Assembly: GCA_007693595.1 (NCBI GenBank)
Contig: REDI01000080.1
Span: forward strand, 124,001 to 188,000
DNA from: Deltaproteobacteria bacterium
GTDB lineage: Bacteria; Myxococcota_A; UBA796; GCA-2862545
Direction of reading: 5' to 3'
DNA: 64,000 bases
In this document: one piece after another, positions 28,348 to 37,322 of the stretch
Numbering within the stretch: the stretch's first letter is position 1
How the letters are laid out: every line of letters begins with the position of its first letter
Position numbers and translations under genes: made by a program
The notes under the pieces: generated by a model
Told to the model about the DNA's origin: nothing
The model's database searches: none
What the model saw: the letters and a program-made list of their open reading frames with translations, nothing else

Positions 28348-30302
28348 CCCCCCCATCGCGGGTCCGAGGTGTGCTCGGGCTGAGCCTGGTCGCGCTCACG
28401 ACGGTCGCGCTCACGACGGTCGCGCTCGCGCAAGAGCCCGCGACCCCGCCCACCGAAGAGGCGCGTCCAGTCCCCGATCTGGAGGAGCCTGAGCCCTCGG
28501 TGAGCCCGGTCGAAGCCCCCGACGTCGAAGACGACTCCGCCCCGCTCGAGGTCGAGCCCGATGGCTCTTCGCCGCCTGATCTCAGGGCCGAGCCCGAAGA
28601 GGAGGGCCCCTTGGATCTCGATGCCGAGATCAAGGCGCTCAAGTCCGAGCTCGCCGATCTGCGCCAACAGGTCGGCGCGCAAGGCGACCGCCTCACGGCG
28701 CAAGGGGCCGATCTGCTGGGGCAGAAGCGAGTGCTTCGCGAGAAAGAAGAGGTGCAAGTCGATCTCGAGGGCTATTATCGCACTCGTGGCTACATCTACC
28801 CGCGGCTCAACGAAGGCCAGACGCGGCACGCGCGGGTCATGGACATGCGCCTCCGGTTGCGCCCGATCATCTCTTATAAGAAGCTCGCGCGGGTGATCTT
28901 TCAGGTCGATGCTTTCGATGATGTGGTGTGGGGCGACAACGCGGGCGTCGCCCAGACTCCGATCTTTGCGGCCGACCCCTCCAATACCAACCGCGAGGGC
29001 CTCACGATCCCCAGCATCCAGATGACCCGGGCCTGGCTCGAGGTCACCACCCCCATCGGCGAGGTGCGGGCGGGGCGAATGGCGAGTCACTGGGGCCTGG
29101 GGCTCATCGCGAACGACGGCAATGGCTTCGACGACACCTTCGGCGAGAACCGCTTCGGCAACACCTTCGATCGGGTCATGTACGCCACCCGTCCCATCGC
29201 CATCGCCCAGGCCATCGCCGGCAAGAAAGACACCGAGGTCCCCTTCTTCTTCGTCGCTGCGGTCGACCGGCTGGTGAACCAGCCCATCCAGCAGTTCTAC
29301 GGCTTCCGCTGCACGGCCGGCCTGCGTGAAGGCGTGGACCCAGGCTACGATCCTCGCTGCGACCGGAGCGGCGATGGCTTCACCGACGTCTCGCACGACT
29401 TCACCGAAGATCGCGATCCGGAGCGCCGCTCCCAGCGGTGGTGGGCCGATCAGGACACCGACGTCGCCGAGTCGGTCTTCGCGCTGATCTACCGGGGCGA
29501 AGATCTCAAGCTGCTCGGGGACTCCGACAAGTTCACGATCGGGGGCTACCTGATCACCCGCTGGCAGCACTCCACCGACAGCCTGGTCTATGTGCCCGAC
29601 CTGTGGATCGACTTCAACCTCGACGGCTGGGTCGGGGAGTTCGAGGGGCTACACATCACGGGCCAGTCTCGTGGTCTTGTGCTGCCGGGGGCTTACGATC
29701 CCACCGGCGAGATCGACGATCCGCTCTACAAAGAGGTCTCGATCTGGGGCTATGTGGGTCGCTTCGGCCATCGCAAGAGCGACTGGGAGATCATCTTCGA
29801 GCACGGCTTTGCCAGCGGCGACAGCAACGTGGCGGATCGCCGGTTCACCGGGCGCGCTCTCGAGCCCGACCACAACGTCGGGCTGATCATCTACGACCAG
29901 ATCATGGCGCGGGTCACGGCGGGGGCATGGTCCCGCGACGCGCGACCCTTGTGGAGCCGGGGTGGGGTGGTGAACAGCCGCTACATCTTCCCGCACGCGC
30001 GCTACAGCCCCATGGACGACGTCGACATCGTCGGCGCCTTCTTGATGGCCTGGCCGCACCGCCCCGACGGCGCCACGATCCTCTGTCGTCCGGGCGAGGG
30101 GTGCGGGCAGGCGCAGGCGACCGCCAACGCGCTGGGCTGGGAGGTCGACCTCGCGCTCAAGGTTCGGTGGCAGCGTCACGTTCTCTTCTCGATTGAGGCG
30201 GCCTATGCGCGGGTGACCGATCGGGTGCCCTTGGGGGTGGCCGGCCTCGACAGCCGGGGTCACTTCACCACGCTGCAGAGCCGGTTGGCGTATCAGTTTT
30301 AA
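28344..30302 (+). CDS. Outer-membrane beta-barrel candidate with acidic, coiled-coil N-terminus
   Basis: 652 residues. A signal peptide with a repeated hydrophobic core (VALTT twice), an acidic Pro/Glu/Asp segment (about 30-95), a short coiled coil (about 96-125), then about 500 residues of aromatic-flanked alternating strands ending in Phe (RLAYQF), the usual last residue of outer-membrane barrels. It is compatible with the TIGR04551-type outer-membrane proteins of myxobacteria. It may be a porin or an export pore, since the polysaccharide operon starts 114 bases downstream. Coupled to the preceding lipoprotein by ATGA. Confidence 0.7.
   Translation: MTPPSRVRGVLGLSLVALTTVALTTVALAQEPATPPTEEARPVPDLEEPEPSVSPVEAPDVEDDSAPLEVEPDGSSPPDLRAEPEEEGPLDLDAEIKALKSELADLRQQVGAQGDRLTAQGADLLGQKRVLREKEEVQVDLEGYYRTRGYIYPRLNEGQTRHARVMDMRLRLRPIISYKKLARVIFQVDAFDDVVWGDNAGVAQTPIFAADPSNTNREGLTIPSIQMTRAWLEVTTPIGEVRAGRMASHWGLGLIANDGNGFDDTFGENRFGNTFDRVMYATRPIAIAQAIAGKKDTEVPFFFVAAVDRLVNQPIQQFYGFRCTAGLREGVDPGYDPRCDRSGDGFTDVSHDFTEDRDPERRSQRWWADQDTDVAESVFALIYRGEDLKLLGDSDKFTIGGYLITRWQHSTDSLVYVPDLWIDFNLDGWVGEFEGLHITGQSRGLVLPGAYDPTGEIDDPLYKEVSIWGYVGRFGHRKSDWEIIFEHGFASGDSNVADRRFTGRALEPDHNVGLIIYDQIMARVTAGAWSRDARPLWSRGGVVNSRYIFPHARYSPMDDVDIVGAFLMAWPHRPDGATILCRPGEGCGQAQATANALGWEVDLALKVRWQRHVLFSIEAAYARVTDRVPLGVAGLDSRGHFTTLQSRLAYQF
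28391..28427 (+). repeat. 15-base tandem repeat in signal peptide
   Basis: CGCGCTCACGACGGT occurs twice in a row (28391-28405, 28406-28420) followed by a 7-base partial copy. It encodes VALTT-VALTT-VALA in the hydrophobic core of the signal peptide. Gain or loss of a unit stays in frame and would change the length of the signal by five residues. Confidence 0.85.
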
Positions 30303-30416
30303 GTCCGCCTTCGAGCCTTCGCCTTGGTCGGTGGCTCCCACCCTTTGAGGCCGTCCCTTGGCCAGGATCGATCGGCGAGACCGTGGAGATCCGATAGGGA
30401 TGGCTCTGGAGGAGCG

Positions 30417-31619
30417 ATGACGGAGCAGCGGATCTGCGTGATGGGACTCGGCTACATCGGCCTACCGACCGCGAGCTTGCTGGCGACGAAAGGCTTTCGC
30501 GTGCACGGGGTCGACGTGAATCCACGGGTCGTGCGGACGATCTCGGAGGGTCGCATCCACATCGTCGAGCCGGATCTCGACGTGTTGGTCCGAGCCGCGG
30601 TGTCGAGCGGGAACCTGACCGCCAGCACCGAGCCGGTCGAGGCCGAGGTCTTCATCCTCGCCGTGCCTACCCCCTTCGGGGAGGGACACGCCCCCGACCT
30701 GCGCTTCGTCGAGGCTTCGACCCAGGCCATCGCTCCCAGGGTGCGCGCCGGGGATCTGGTGATCCTCGAGTCCACCTCTCCGGTAGGGACCACTGAGCGG
30801 GTGGCCGAGATCCTCTTTGGCGCTCGCCCCGAGCTCCGGGGTGAGATCGCCGTGGCCCACTGCCCCGAGCGGGTCCTGCCCGGCCAGATCCTCCGGGAGC
30901 TCGTCGACAACGATCGGGTCGTCGGGGGGATCGACGCACGCTCGACCGAGCAGGCGAGCACCTTTTACCGACGCTTTGTGCGGGGCGAGGTCGTCTGTAC
31001 GTCCGCTCGCACCGCGGAGCTCTGCAAGCTGGTCGAGAACTCCTATCGCGACGTCAACATCGCCTTTGCCAATGAACTCTCGCTGATCTGCGACGCGCTG
31101 GGCGTCCCTGTGTGGGAGGTCATCGAGCTCGCGAACCGCCACCCTCGGGTCGCGATGCTCCGCCCCGGCCCTGGCGTCGGAGGTCACTGTCTCGCGGTGG
31201 ATCCGTGGTTCATCATTCACTCGGTCCCCGAGCACGCGCGACTCATCCGAACGGCGCGCCAGGTCAATGACGCCAAGACAGACTGGGTCATCGAGCGGGT
31301 GCTCGCTCAAGCGGACCGCTTCCGTGATCCGGTGGTGGCCTGTTTGGGGCTCGCGTATAAGCCCGACGTCGACGATCTGCGCGAGTCGCCGGCCCTGCGG
31401 ATCTATGAGCGATTGAAGGAAGCGCTCGGTGAGCACAAGGTCTTGGCTGTGGAGCCCAACCTCCCATCGTCGGACGCGCGAGCTCTGGTCGACCTCGACC
31501 ACGCCCTGGAACGGGCCGATGTCGTGGTGGCCCTGGTGGCCCACCGACCGTTTCGAGCCGTCGATCCCGAGCGTTTGAAGGCCAAGGTGGTGATCGACAC
31601 CTGCGGGGTATTTCGGTGA
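30417..31619 (+). CDS. wecC: UDP-N-acetyl-D-mannosamine dehydrogenase
   Basis: Oxidises UDP-ManNAc to UDP-ManNAcA, an acidic sugar donor for surface polysaccharides. 400 residues. The NAD-binding [11 protein letters not shown] lies at 9-19, ESTSPVGT in the middle, and the catalytic cysteine in [12 protein letters not shown] near residue 258. The C-terminal UDP-binding domain carries [24 protein letters not shown] site precedes ATG 30417. It overlaps wecB by 4 bases and is the first gene of a ten-gene plus-strand polysaccharide operon. The 114 bases before it show no clear promoter. Confidence 0.93.
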   Translation: MTEQRICVMGLGYIGLPTASLLATKGFRVHGVDVNPRVVRTISEGRIHIVEPDLDVLVRAAVSSGNLTASTEPVEAEVFILAVPTPFGEGHAPDLRFVEASTQAIAPRVRAGDLVILESTSPVGTTERVAEILFGARPELRGEIAVAHCPERVLPGQILRELVDNDRVVGGIDARSTEQASTFYRRFVRGEVVCTSARTAELCKLVENSYRDVNIAFANELSLICDALGVPVWEVIELANRHPRVAMLRPGPGVGGHCLAVDPWFIIHSVPEHARLIRTARQVNDAKTDWVIERVLAQADRFRDPVVACLGLAYKPDVDDLRESPALRIYERLKEALGEHKVLAVEPNLPSSDARALVDLDHALERADVVVALVAHRPFRAVDPERLKAKVVIDTCGVFR

Positions 31620-32752
31620 GCAAGCGCGTGCTTTCAGTCTTTGGCACTCGCCCTGAGGCGATCAAGATGGCCCCCGTCGTTCGGGCCATCGATGCGACCC
31701 ATGGACTCGATGGGCGGGTCTGCGTGACGGGACAACATCGCGACATGCTCGACCCGGTGCTCGAGATCTTTCAGATCCGCCCCGATCACGATCTCGATCT
31801 CATGCAGCCGGGCCAGGACCTCACCGATCTGACCTGCCGGATCCTACAGGGGCTCAAGCGGATCTTCGTAGCGGAGCGTCCCGACATGGTCCTGGTCCAC
31901 GGTGACACCACCACGACCTTCGCGACCACCCTCGCAGCCTTCTACGCGCAGATCCCTGTTGGGCACGTCGAGGCTGGTCTTCGCACGGGCGATCTGGCGG
32001 CGCCCTTTCCCGAAGAAGCCAACCGGGTGCTCACCGATCGGCTCTGTCGGCTCTTCTTCGCGCCGACCGCGCTGAGCCGCTCCCACCTGCTCGCCGAGGG
32101 TGTCCCCGAGGATCGCATCTTCGTGACCGGCAACACCGTGATCGATGCCTTGCTCATGGTGCGCGATCGGGTCCGTGCCGAGCCCCTGGAGCGCTATGCG
32201 ACACCGCTCGGCTCCGCGCTGGACGCGGTCGCGAGCGCGCGGCCCTTGGTGCTGATCACCGGCCATCGGCGCGAGAGCTTCGGAGCGGGCTTCCAGAGTA
32301 TCTGCCGCGCGATCCGAACGCTGGCTCGTCGCTTTCCCGAGGCCTCTTTCGTCTATCCGGTGCACCTCAACCCCAACGTGCAGGGGCCGGTGCGGGAGCA
32401 CCTCAGCGATCAGCCCAATGTCTATCTTCTCCCTCCACTCGACTACGAACCCTTCGTGCGGCTGATGGACCGGGCGACGATCGTGCTTACAGACTCGGGG
32501 GGCATCCAAGAAGAAGCCCCCTCGCTCGGCAAGCCGGTGCTGGTCATGCGCGAGGTGACCGAGCGCCCCGAGGGGGTGGAGGCCGGGACGGTCGCCTTGG
32601 TCGGCACGAGCGAGGATCGGATCGTTGAAGGAGTGAGCCTGCTGTTCCAAGATCGTGTCCACTATGACGCCATGAGCCGCGCCTCCAACCCGTATGGCGA
32701 CGGCCAGGCGAGTGCGCGCATCGTCGAGGCCTTGCTCGAGGGGTGGTCATGA
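31616..32752 (+). CDS. wecB: UDP-N-acetylglucosamine 2-epimerase (non-hydrolysing)
   Basis: Converts UDP-GlcNAc to UDP-ManNAc, feeding wecC. 378 residues. [12 protein letters not shown] at 10-21, [16 protein letters not shown] and the TGHRRESFG loop with the catalytic histidine are present, as is the C-terminal [20 protein letters not shown] block. GTG 31616 overlaps the wecC stop (GTGA), and its own TGA overlaps the next ATG. wecB and wecC together point to ManNAcA in the polymer. Confidence 0.95.
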   Translation: MSKRVLSVFGTRPEAIKMAPVVRAIDATHGLDGRVCVTGQHRDMLDPVLEIFQIRPDHDLDLMQPGQDLTDLTCRILQGLKRIFVAERPDMVLVHGDTTTTFATTLAAFYAQIPVGHVEAGLRTGDLAAPFPEEANRVLTDRLCRLFFAPTALSRSHLLAEGVPEDRIFVTGNTVIDALLMVRDRVRAEPLERYATPLGSALDAVASARPLVLITGHRRESFGAGFQSICRAIRTLARRFPEASFVYPVHLNPNVQGPVREHLSDQPNVYLLPPLDYEPFVRLMDRATIVLTDSGGIQEEAPSLGKPVLVMREVTERPEGVEAGTVALVGTSEDRIVEGVSLLFQDRVHYDAMSRASNPYGDGQASARIVEALLEGWS

Positions 32753-33606
32753 GGCCCTGGCTGCTGGCGCTCCTCGTGGCGGGAGCTCGGGCCTGGGCGG
32801 GCGAGCCCTCGCCCGAGACCGTCGATGCTGACGAGCTCGCCACCGAAGGCGTGACCGCGGCGGCCTCGTCTTCCCAGGCCATGCGAGCGAAGATCTATCT
32901 TGTAGGGGCCGGCGATACGCTGAAGATCGAGGTCTATGGGCAGCCTACGCTGAGCCGAGAAGTGCGGGTCACGCCCTCGTGCAAGGTGGAGGTCCAGCTC
33001 ATCGGTCAGGTGCCGGTGTGTCGCGCCTCCACCACCGAGATCGCCGAGCGGATCCGTACTCGCCTCGCCGATGGGTACCTGCGAAGCCCCACGGTCTTTG
33101 TCGATGTCTCGGAGTACGGCAGCCAGCGGGTCGAGGTCAAAGGCGCGGTCCGGCAGCCTGGGGTCTACACCCTCGAGGGCGTCACGACCCTCTCCGAGGC
33201 GATCACCATGGCGGGTGGTCCAGAGTCCCAGAGTGTCTACCGGGTCACGGTCTCGGGCGAGGGCGAGCGAGCGGACTACGATCTGGCCGAGATCGATCTC
33301 TCGCCCGAGAAGGTTTACCTTCACGCGGGCCAGGTGGTGAACGTACACCCCGGCCTCAACGTGAGCGTCTTTGGCGAGGTTCGCGATGCGGGGCCGGTGC
33401 CTTACCGTCAAGGGCTCACCGTCACCGAGGCGCTGGGGCTGGCGGGCGGCGCGACCGAGACGGCGGGCCTCGGCCGCGCGTATATTCGTCGGGCCGAGGG
33501 CGAGGGTCGGGAGCGGGTGAACATCCGGCGGATCCAGCGCGGCTCAGCCCCCGATCCCGTGCTGCGTCCCGGCGACCAGCTCGTGATCCGCCGCAGCCTG
33601 CTCTGA
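32749..33606 (+). CDS. Polysaccharide export (OPX/Wza-family) protein, periplasmic type
   Basis: 285 residues. A signal peptide ([13 protein letters not shown]) without lipobox cysteine, a polysaccharide-export domain from about 48 ([14 protein letters not shown]) and two SLBB domains (about 125-200 and 205-283). The chain stops right after the last SLBB strand ([13 protein letters not shown]), so it lacks the C-terminal amphipathic helix that forms the outer-membrane pore in E. coli Wza (379 residues). In Myxococcus, OPX proteins of this kind work with a separate outer-membrane barrel. ATG 32749 overlaps the wecB stop. Confidence 0.88.
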   Translation: MRPWLLALLVAGARAWAGEPSPETVDADELATEGVTAAASSSQAMRAKIYLVGAGDTLKIEVYGQPTLSREVRVTPSCKVEVQLIGQVPVCRASTTEIAERIRTRLADGYLRSPTVFVDVSEYGSQRVEVKGAVRQPGVYTLEGVTTLSEAITMAGGPESQSVYRVTVSGEGERADYDLAEIDLSPEKVYLHAGQVVNVHPGLNVSVFGEVRDAGPVPYRQGLTVTEALGLAGGATETAGLGRAYIRRAEGEGRERVNIRRIQRGSAPDPVLRPGDQLVIRRSLL

Positions 33607-33651
33607 GCGGTTCGTCGCGCGCCCTGTGTTGACCCACGCCTTGGATGGCCC

Positions 33652-35331
33652 TTGAACGACGCGGATTCGCCCACCGAAGAAGTCTCGGAGCACCCGACCC
33701 CGCCTCCCCTCCGGATCGGGTTGCTCCTCGATGATCTCGTGGCGCCAGCCTGGGTCGCCGAGATCGTGCGGCAGATCGCCGAGGCCCCTTTCGCCGAGAT
33801 CGTGCTCCTCGCGGTCGACGCCTCCCCCAAGCCTCCCCCCAAGACGCTCGGGGAGCGCGTTCAGACCCAGCGCCACGCCGCGGCCTGGATCGCGTATGAG
33901 CGCCTGGATCGAGCGCTCTTCTCGCCCGCCCACGATCCCTATGCGCCGGTGGATCTGGGGCCCGTCGTGGGGGATGCGCCACGCCTCGAGGTCGTGCCGG
34001 AGCGGCAGCGCTTCTCGGATCGCTTCCCGGAGCCGGCTCTCGACGCGCTGCGCGAGGCGAAGCTCGACGTGGTCTTTCGCTTCGGCTTTCGGATCCTTCG
34101 GGGCGAGGTGCTCGAGGTGGCTCGCCACGGGGTCTGGTCCTATCACCACGGTGACAACCGGGTGAACCGGGGTGGTCCCCCGGCCTTGTGGGAGGTTTTC
34201 CGGCAGGAACCGACCACCGGCGCCATCCTGCAGCGGCTCACCGAGCGGCTGGACGGGGGCGAGGTGCTGGAGCGGGTGCAGGTCCCGACCGATCGTCGGT
34301 CGGTGTCGCGCAACCGGGCGGCGGTCGTGTGGCGTTCGGTCCCGTTGGCGGTTCGCGCACTCAAGGCCCTGGCGTCACGGGGTGAGCGCTCGCCCGAGCC
34401 CGAGTATCAGCGTCGCATGGTCTACGACGGCCCGCTCTACCGTCGCCCCACCAACGGCGTGGTCCTGGCTGCCGCGGGCCGGATCGCGATGCAGTACGCG
34501 CGCGATCGCCTGCGGCGGTGGGGCACCATCGAGCAGTGGCAGCTCGCCTATGCCTTCGGCTCCACCTTGCCCGAGCTGAGGAAGTTCCGGGTGATCGAGC
34601 CGCCCCCCGATCGGTTCTGGGCCGACCCCTTTCCGGTGGTCCGTGACGGTCGCTACTTTCTGTTCTTCGAGGAGTACCTCCTCGGGCGCGCCAAGGGGCG
34701 TATTGCGGTCATGGAGCTGACCCCCGACGGTCCGACCTCGGATCCCCAGCCGGTGCTCGAGCTCGACACGCACCTGTCTTACCCCTTTTTGATCGCGCAC
34801 GAAGGCGAGCTCTACATGGTGCCCGAGAACGCGGCGAGCGGGGATCTGCGGGCGTGGCGCTGTGAGCGCTTTCCCGATCGATGGCAGCCCGCAGCGACCC
34901 TGCTGGAGGGGGTACGCATCGCAGACGCGAGCTTCATCGAACACCAGGGGAGCTGGTTCATGTGGGCCCCTACTGCCGAGCCGCGGTGCACGACCTACGA
35001 CGAGACGTGGCTCTACGTCGCCCCGCACCCGCTGGGCCCTTACCGCAAGGTGGGGGAGCGGCCGGTCGTCAGCGATCCGCGCGCGGCTCGCGGCGCCGGT
35101 GCGCCCTTCTGGCGCGCGGGCACCTTGGTCCGCCCGGCACAGGACGGCTCGGTGCGCTACGGTCGCTGTGTGCGATTCATGGCGGTCGAGGGCTTGGGAA
35201 GCCAGGCTTACCGCGAGCATGAGATCGACCGATTCGAGCCGCTATGGGACGAGAGCTTGCTCGCGACCCACACCTTCAACCAGGCCGGCCGCTTGTTCGT
35301 TATCGACCAGCAGCGCCGCCGTCGCCTCTAG
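33652..35331 (+). CDS. Formyltransferase-fold/GH43-like beta-propeller fusion (GINT1 N-domain-like)
   Basis: 559 residues in two parts. Residues 1-230 look like a formyltransferase fold. SYHHGDNRVNRGGPP (about 163-177) aligns with the NxHxSxLPxxRG site, but Asn is Ser; LDGGEVL keeps the Asp. Residues 290-555 match the GH43-like domain named after plant glucosamine inositolphosphorylceramide transferase 1: RFWADPFPVV, YFLFFEEY, HLSYPFLI and YMVPEN are its marks. Such proteins occur in polysaccharide loci; the reaction is not known to me. The start is a TTG with only a weak ribosome site, 45 bases after the OPX gene; the first 20 residues are Pro/Glu-rich. Confidence 0.75.
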   Translation: MNDADSPTEEVSEHPTPPPLRIGLLLDDLVAPAWVAEIVRQIAEAPFAEIVLLAVDASPKPPPKTLGERVQTQRHAAAWIAYERLDRALFSPAHDPYAPVDLGPVVGDAPRLEVVPERQRFSDRFPEPALDALREAKLDVVFRFGFRILRGEVLEVARHGVWSYHHGDNRVNRGGPPALWEVFRQEPTTGAILQRLTERLDGGEVLERVQVPTDRRSVSRNRAAVVWRSVPLAVRALKALASRGERSPEPEYQRRMVYDGPLYRRPTNGVVLAAAGRIAMQYARDRLRRWGTIEQWQLAYAFGSTLPELRKFRVIEPPPDRFWADPFPVVRDGRYFLFFEEYLLGRAKGRIAVMELTPDGPTSDPQPVLELDTHLSYPFLIAHEGELYMVPENAASGDLRAWRCERFPDRWQPAATLLEGVRIADASFIEHQGSWFMWAPTAEPRCTTYDETWLYVAPHPLGPYRKVGERPVVSDPRAARGAGAPFWRAGTLVRPAQDGSVRYGRCVRFMAVEGLGSQAYREHEIDRFEPLWDESLLATHTFNQAGRLFVIDQQRRRRL

Positions 35332-35364
35332 ACCGTCTCTCTCTCGCCCCACGGATGTCCGATC

Positions 35365-37203
35365 GTGTCAGTCCCCGCCTCGGCCGCGCCCGCCCCTCAG
35401 ACCGCCCTGCGCAAGATGATGCGGCTACTCACCCCGCGGGAGCGGCGACAGCTTCTCGTGTTGGCGCCGGCGGTCGCGCTCATGGGCCTGGTGGAGACGC
35501 TCACGATCGCGGCGATCGTGCCTTTTCTCGCCCTGCTCTCGAACCCTGCCTCGATCACCGAGGACCCCTACCTGGCCCAGATGTACGTCTTGGCGGGCTC
35601 CCCGTCGACCGAGGCCTTCTTTTTTGCGGTGGGGATCGGGGTCTTGGTGGTGCTGACCCTCGGCAACGCCTTCAGCGCCCTGACGACCTGGGGGCTCCTT
35701 CGCTTCTCGTGGATGCGCAACCACAGCCTCTCGTCCCGGCTGCTCGAAGCGTACGCGAACAAGCCTTATTCCTTCTTTCTTGAGCACAACACCTCCGGGC
35801 TGACCCAGCGCATCCTCTCGGAGGTGCAAGAGGTGGTCGCCCGGATCATCGTGCAGTCCATGCTGCTCGTCGCGCGAACGGTGGTGGTGGCCTTTATCCT
35901 GATCGCCTTGCTGATCATCGATCCGGCGCTCTCGCTGGGGGTCGCGCTCGCGCTGGGGCTACCCTATGGGCTGCTCTTTCTCGCCGTGCGCAACCGCCTG
36001 CATCGCCTGGGTGAAGAGCGGGTCGAGGCGAACCGTATGCGCTTCAAGCTGGCCTCGGAGCTCCTGACCGGCATCAAGGAGGTCAAGCTGGCGGGTCTGG
36101 AGCGGGCCTTCCTCGCCCGCTACGCCGAGCCGTCATCCCACTATGCGGCCTCCTTCGCCAATGCGCAGGTGATCAGTCAGATCCCCCGGTACGCCCTCGA
36201 GACGGTCGCCTTCGGCGGGCTGCTCCTGGTGGTGCTCTACCTACTCTGGCAAGAGCGGGAGCTGGTGGACGTCCTACCCTTCCTGGGCCTCTACGCCTTC
36301 GCCTCGGTGCGTATGCTCCCCGGCTTGCAGATCATCTTCTCGGGCCTGTCGGCGGTCAAGAACAACCTCGCCTCCCTCGATGTCGTGCTCGAAGATCTCC
36401 CCGCCGAGGATCGGCTCGATGCACAGGCGCCGCCACCTGCGCCCCTGCCCTTCTCGCAGAGCGTGGCGTTGCGCGGGGTGAGCTACCTCTACGCTCGCCA
36501 AGAGATCCCGGTGTTCAAGGGGCTCGATCTTTGCGTCGAGCGCGGCCAGTGGGTCGCCTTCGTCGGGCCCACGGGCTCGGGCAAGAGCACGCTGGTCTCC
36601 TTGCTGCTCGGCTTGTTGAGCCCGCACGAAGGCGCGCTATGTGTCGATGGTCGCCCGCTTGCCCACGCCGAGATCACGGCCTGGCAGCGCAACTGCGGCT
36701 ACGTCCCGCAGCAGATGTTCCTCGCCGATGACACGATCGAGGCCAACATCGCCTTCGGGGTCGAGCCGGAGCGGATCGATCGCGCGTGGCTCCGTCGGGC
36801 GGCACAGATCGCCCAGATCCACACCTTCATCGAAGAGGACCTTCCCAAGGGCTACCGGACGGTGGTCGGCGAGCGGGGGCTCCGGCTGAGCGGCGGGCAG
36901 CGGCAGCGTTTGGGGATCGCGCGTGCGCTCTACCGTCGACCGGCGCTCCTGGTCCTCGACGAGGCGACGAGCGCGCTCGATGGTGCGACCGAAGAAGCCT
37001 TCTTTGTGGCGCTGCGCGCGGAGCTCCGAGACTGCACGGTACTCTCGATCGCCCACCGCCTCACCACCACCCGCGACTTCGATCGGATCTTCGTCATCGA
37101 CCGAGGGCGCGTCGCCGACGATGGCACCTTCGAAGAGCTTCGGGCCCGCCACCCGATGTTCACCTCGCTTCGGGAAGACGGTGTGACCGAGGTGGAGGGG
37201 TGA
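35365..37203 (+). CDS. ABC transporter, fused permease-ATPase, PglK/MsbA-like
   Basis: 612 residues. Six TM helices (about 30-340) followed by a nucleotide-binding domain. Walker A GPTGSGKST is near 402, Q-loop YVPQQMFL near 450, signature LSGGQRQRLG near 508, Walker B LLVLDEATSALD near 529, and the switch His in IAHRL near 562. The TM domain resembles Campylobacter PglK, the flippase for lipid-linked glycans, more than lipid A flippase MsbA. With no Wzx in the window it is the likely flippase for the repeat unit. Start GTG 35365 is tentative. Confidence 0.88.
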   Translation: MSVPASAAPAPQTALRKMMRLLTPRERRQLLVLAPAVALMGLVETLTIAAIVPFLALLSNPASITEDPYLAQMYVLAGSPSTEAFFFAVGIGVLVVLTLGNAFSALTTWGLLRFSWMRNHSLSSRLLEAYANKPYSFFLEHNTSGLTQRILSEVQEVVARIIVQSMLLVARTVVVAFILIALLIIDPALSLGVALALGLPYGLLFLAVRNRLHRLGEERVEANRMRFKLASELLTGIKEVKLAGLERAFLARYAEPSSHYAASFANAQVISQIPRYALETVAFGGLLLVVLYLLWQERELVDVLPFLGLYAFASVRMLPGLQIIFSGLSAVKNNLASLDVVLEDLPAEDRLDAQAPPPAPLPFSQSVALRGVSYLYARQEIPVFKGLDLCVERGQWVAFVGPTGSGKSTLVSLLLGLLSPHEGALCVDGRPLAHAEITAWQRNCGYVPQQMFLADDTIEANIAFGVEPERIDRAWLRRAAQIAQIHTFIEEDLPKGYRTVVGERGLRLSGGQRQRLGIARALYRRPALLVLDEATSALDGATEEAFFVALRAELRDCTVLSIAHRLTTTRDFDRIFVIDRGRVADDGTFEELRARHPMFTSLREDGVTEVEG

Positions 37204-37322
37204 TGCGAGGCCGCCGTCCATCCTCAACCCCCTCGACGAGGCCGGGCTCGCTTATGGGCTCAAGACGGTCCCAGGGCCATCCCCTGGGATCCGGTGCGCC
37301 CTCACGCTGGAGCATGATGTGA
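37203..37322 (+). CDS. Possible 39-residue coupled small ORF
   Basis: ATG at 37203 overlaps the ABC-transporter stop by one base (TGATG), and its TGA overlaps the GTG of the next gene (GTGA, 37319-37322), so it would fill the 115-base gap with perfect coupling. The product is Arg/Ser/Pro/Gly-rich with a Met-Met end and matches nothing I know. It contains the 37267-37292 hairpin. Its frame is also open upstream inside the ABC gene, as is common in GC-rich DNA, so it may be chance. Confidence 0.25.
   Translation: MRGRRPSSTPSTRPGSLMGSRRSQGHPLGSGAPSRWSMM
37267..37292 (+). repeat. Inverted repeat between ABC transporter and dehydrogenase genes
   Basis: TCCCAGGG (37269-37276) and CCCTGGGA (37282-37289) form a perfect 8-base stem with a 5-base loop, extended by GG/CC with a one-base bulge. 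No T-tract follows, so it is more likely an mRNA structure or protein site than an intrinsic terminator. It is inside the polysaccharide operon, 30 bases before the next start codon. Confidence 0.5.

Noticed and set aside
24180-35331. Link between the ceramidase-like protein and the GINT1-like protein as a sphingolipid pathway
   Set aside because: GINT1's sphingolipid activity lies in its plant GT64 domain, which is absent here; only its GH43-like N-domain is shared.
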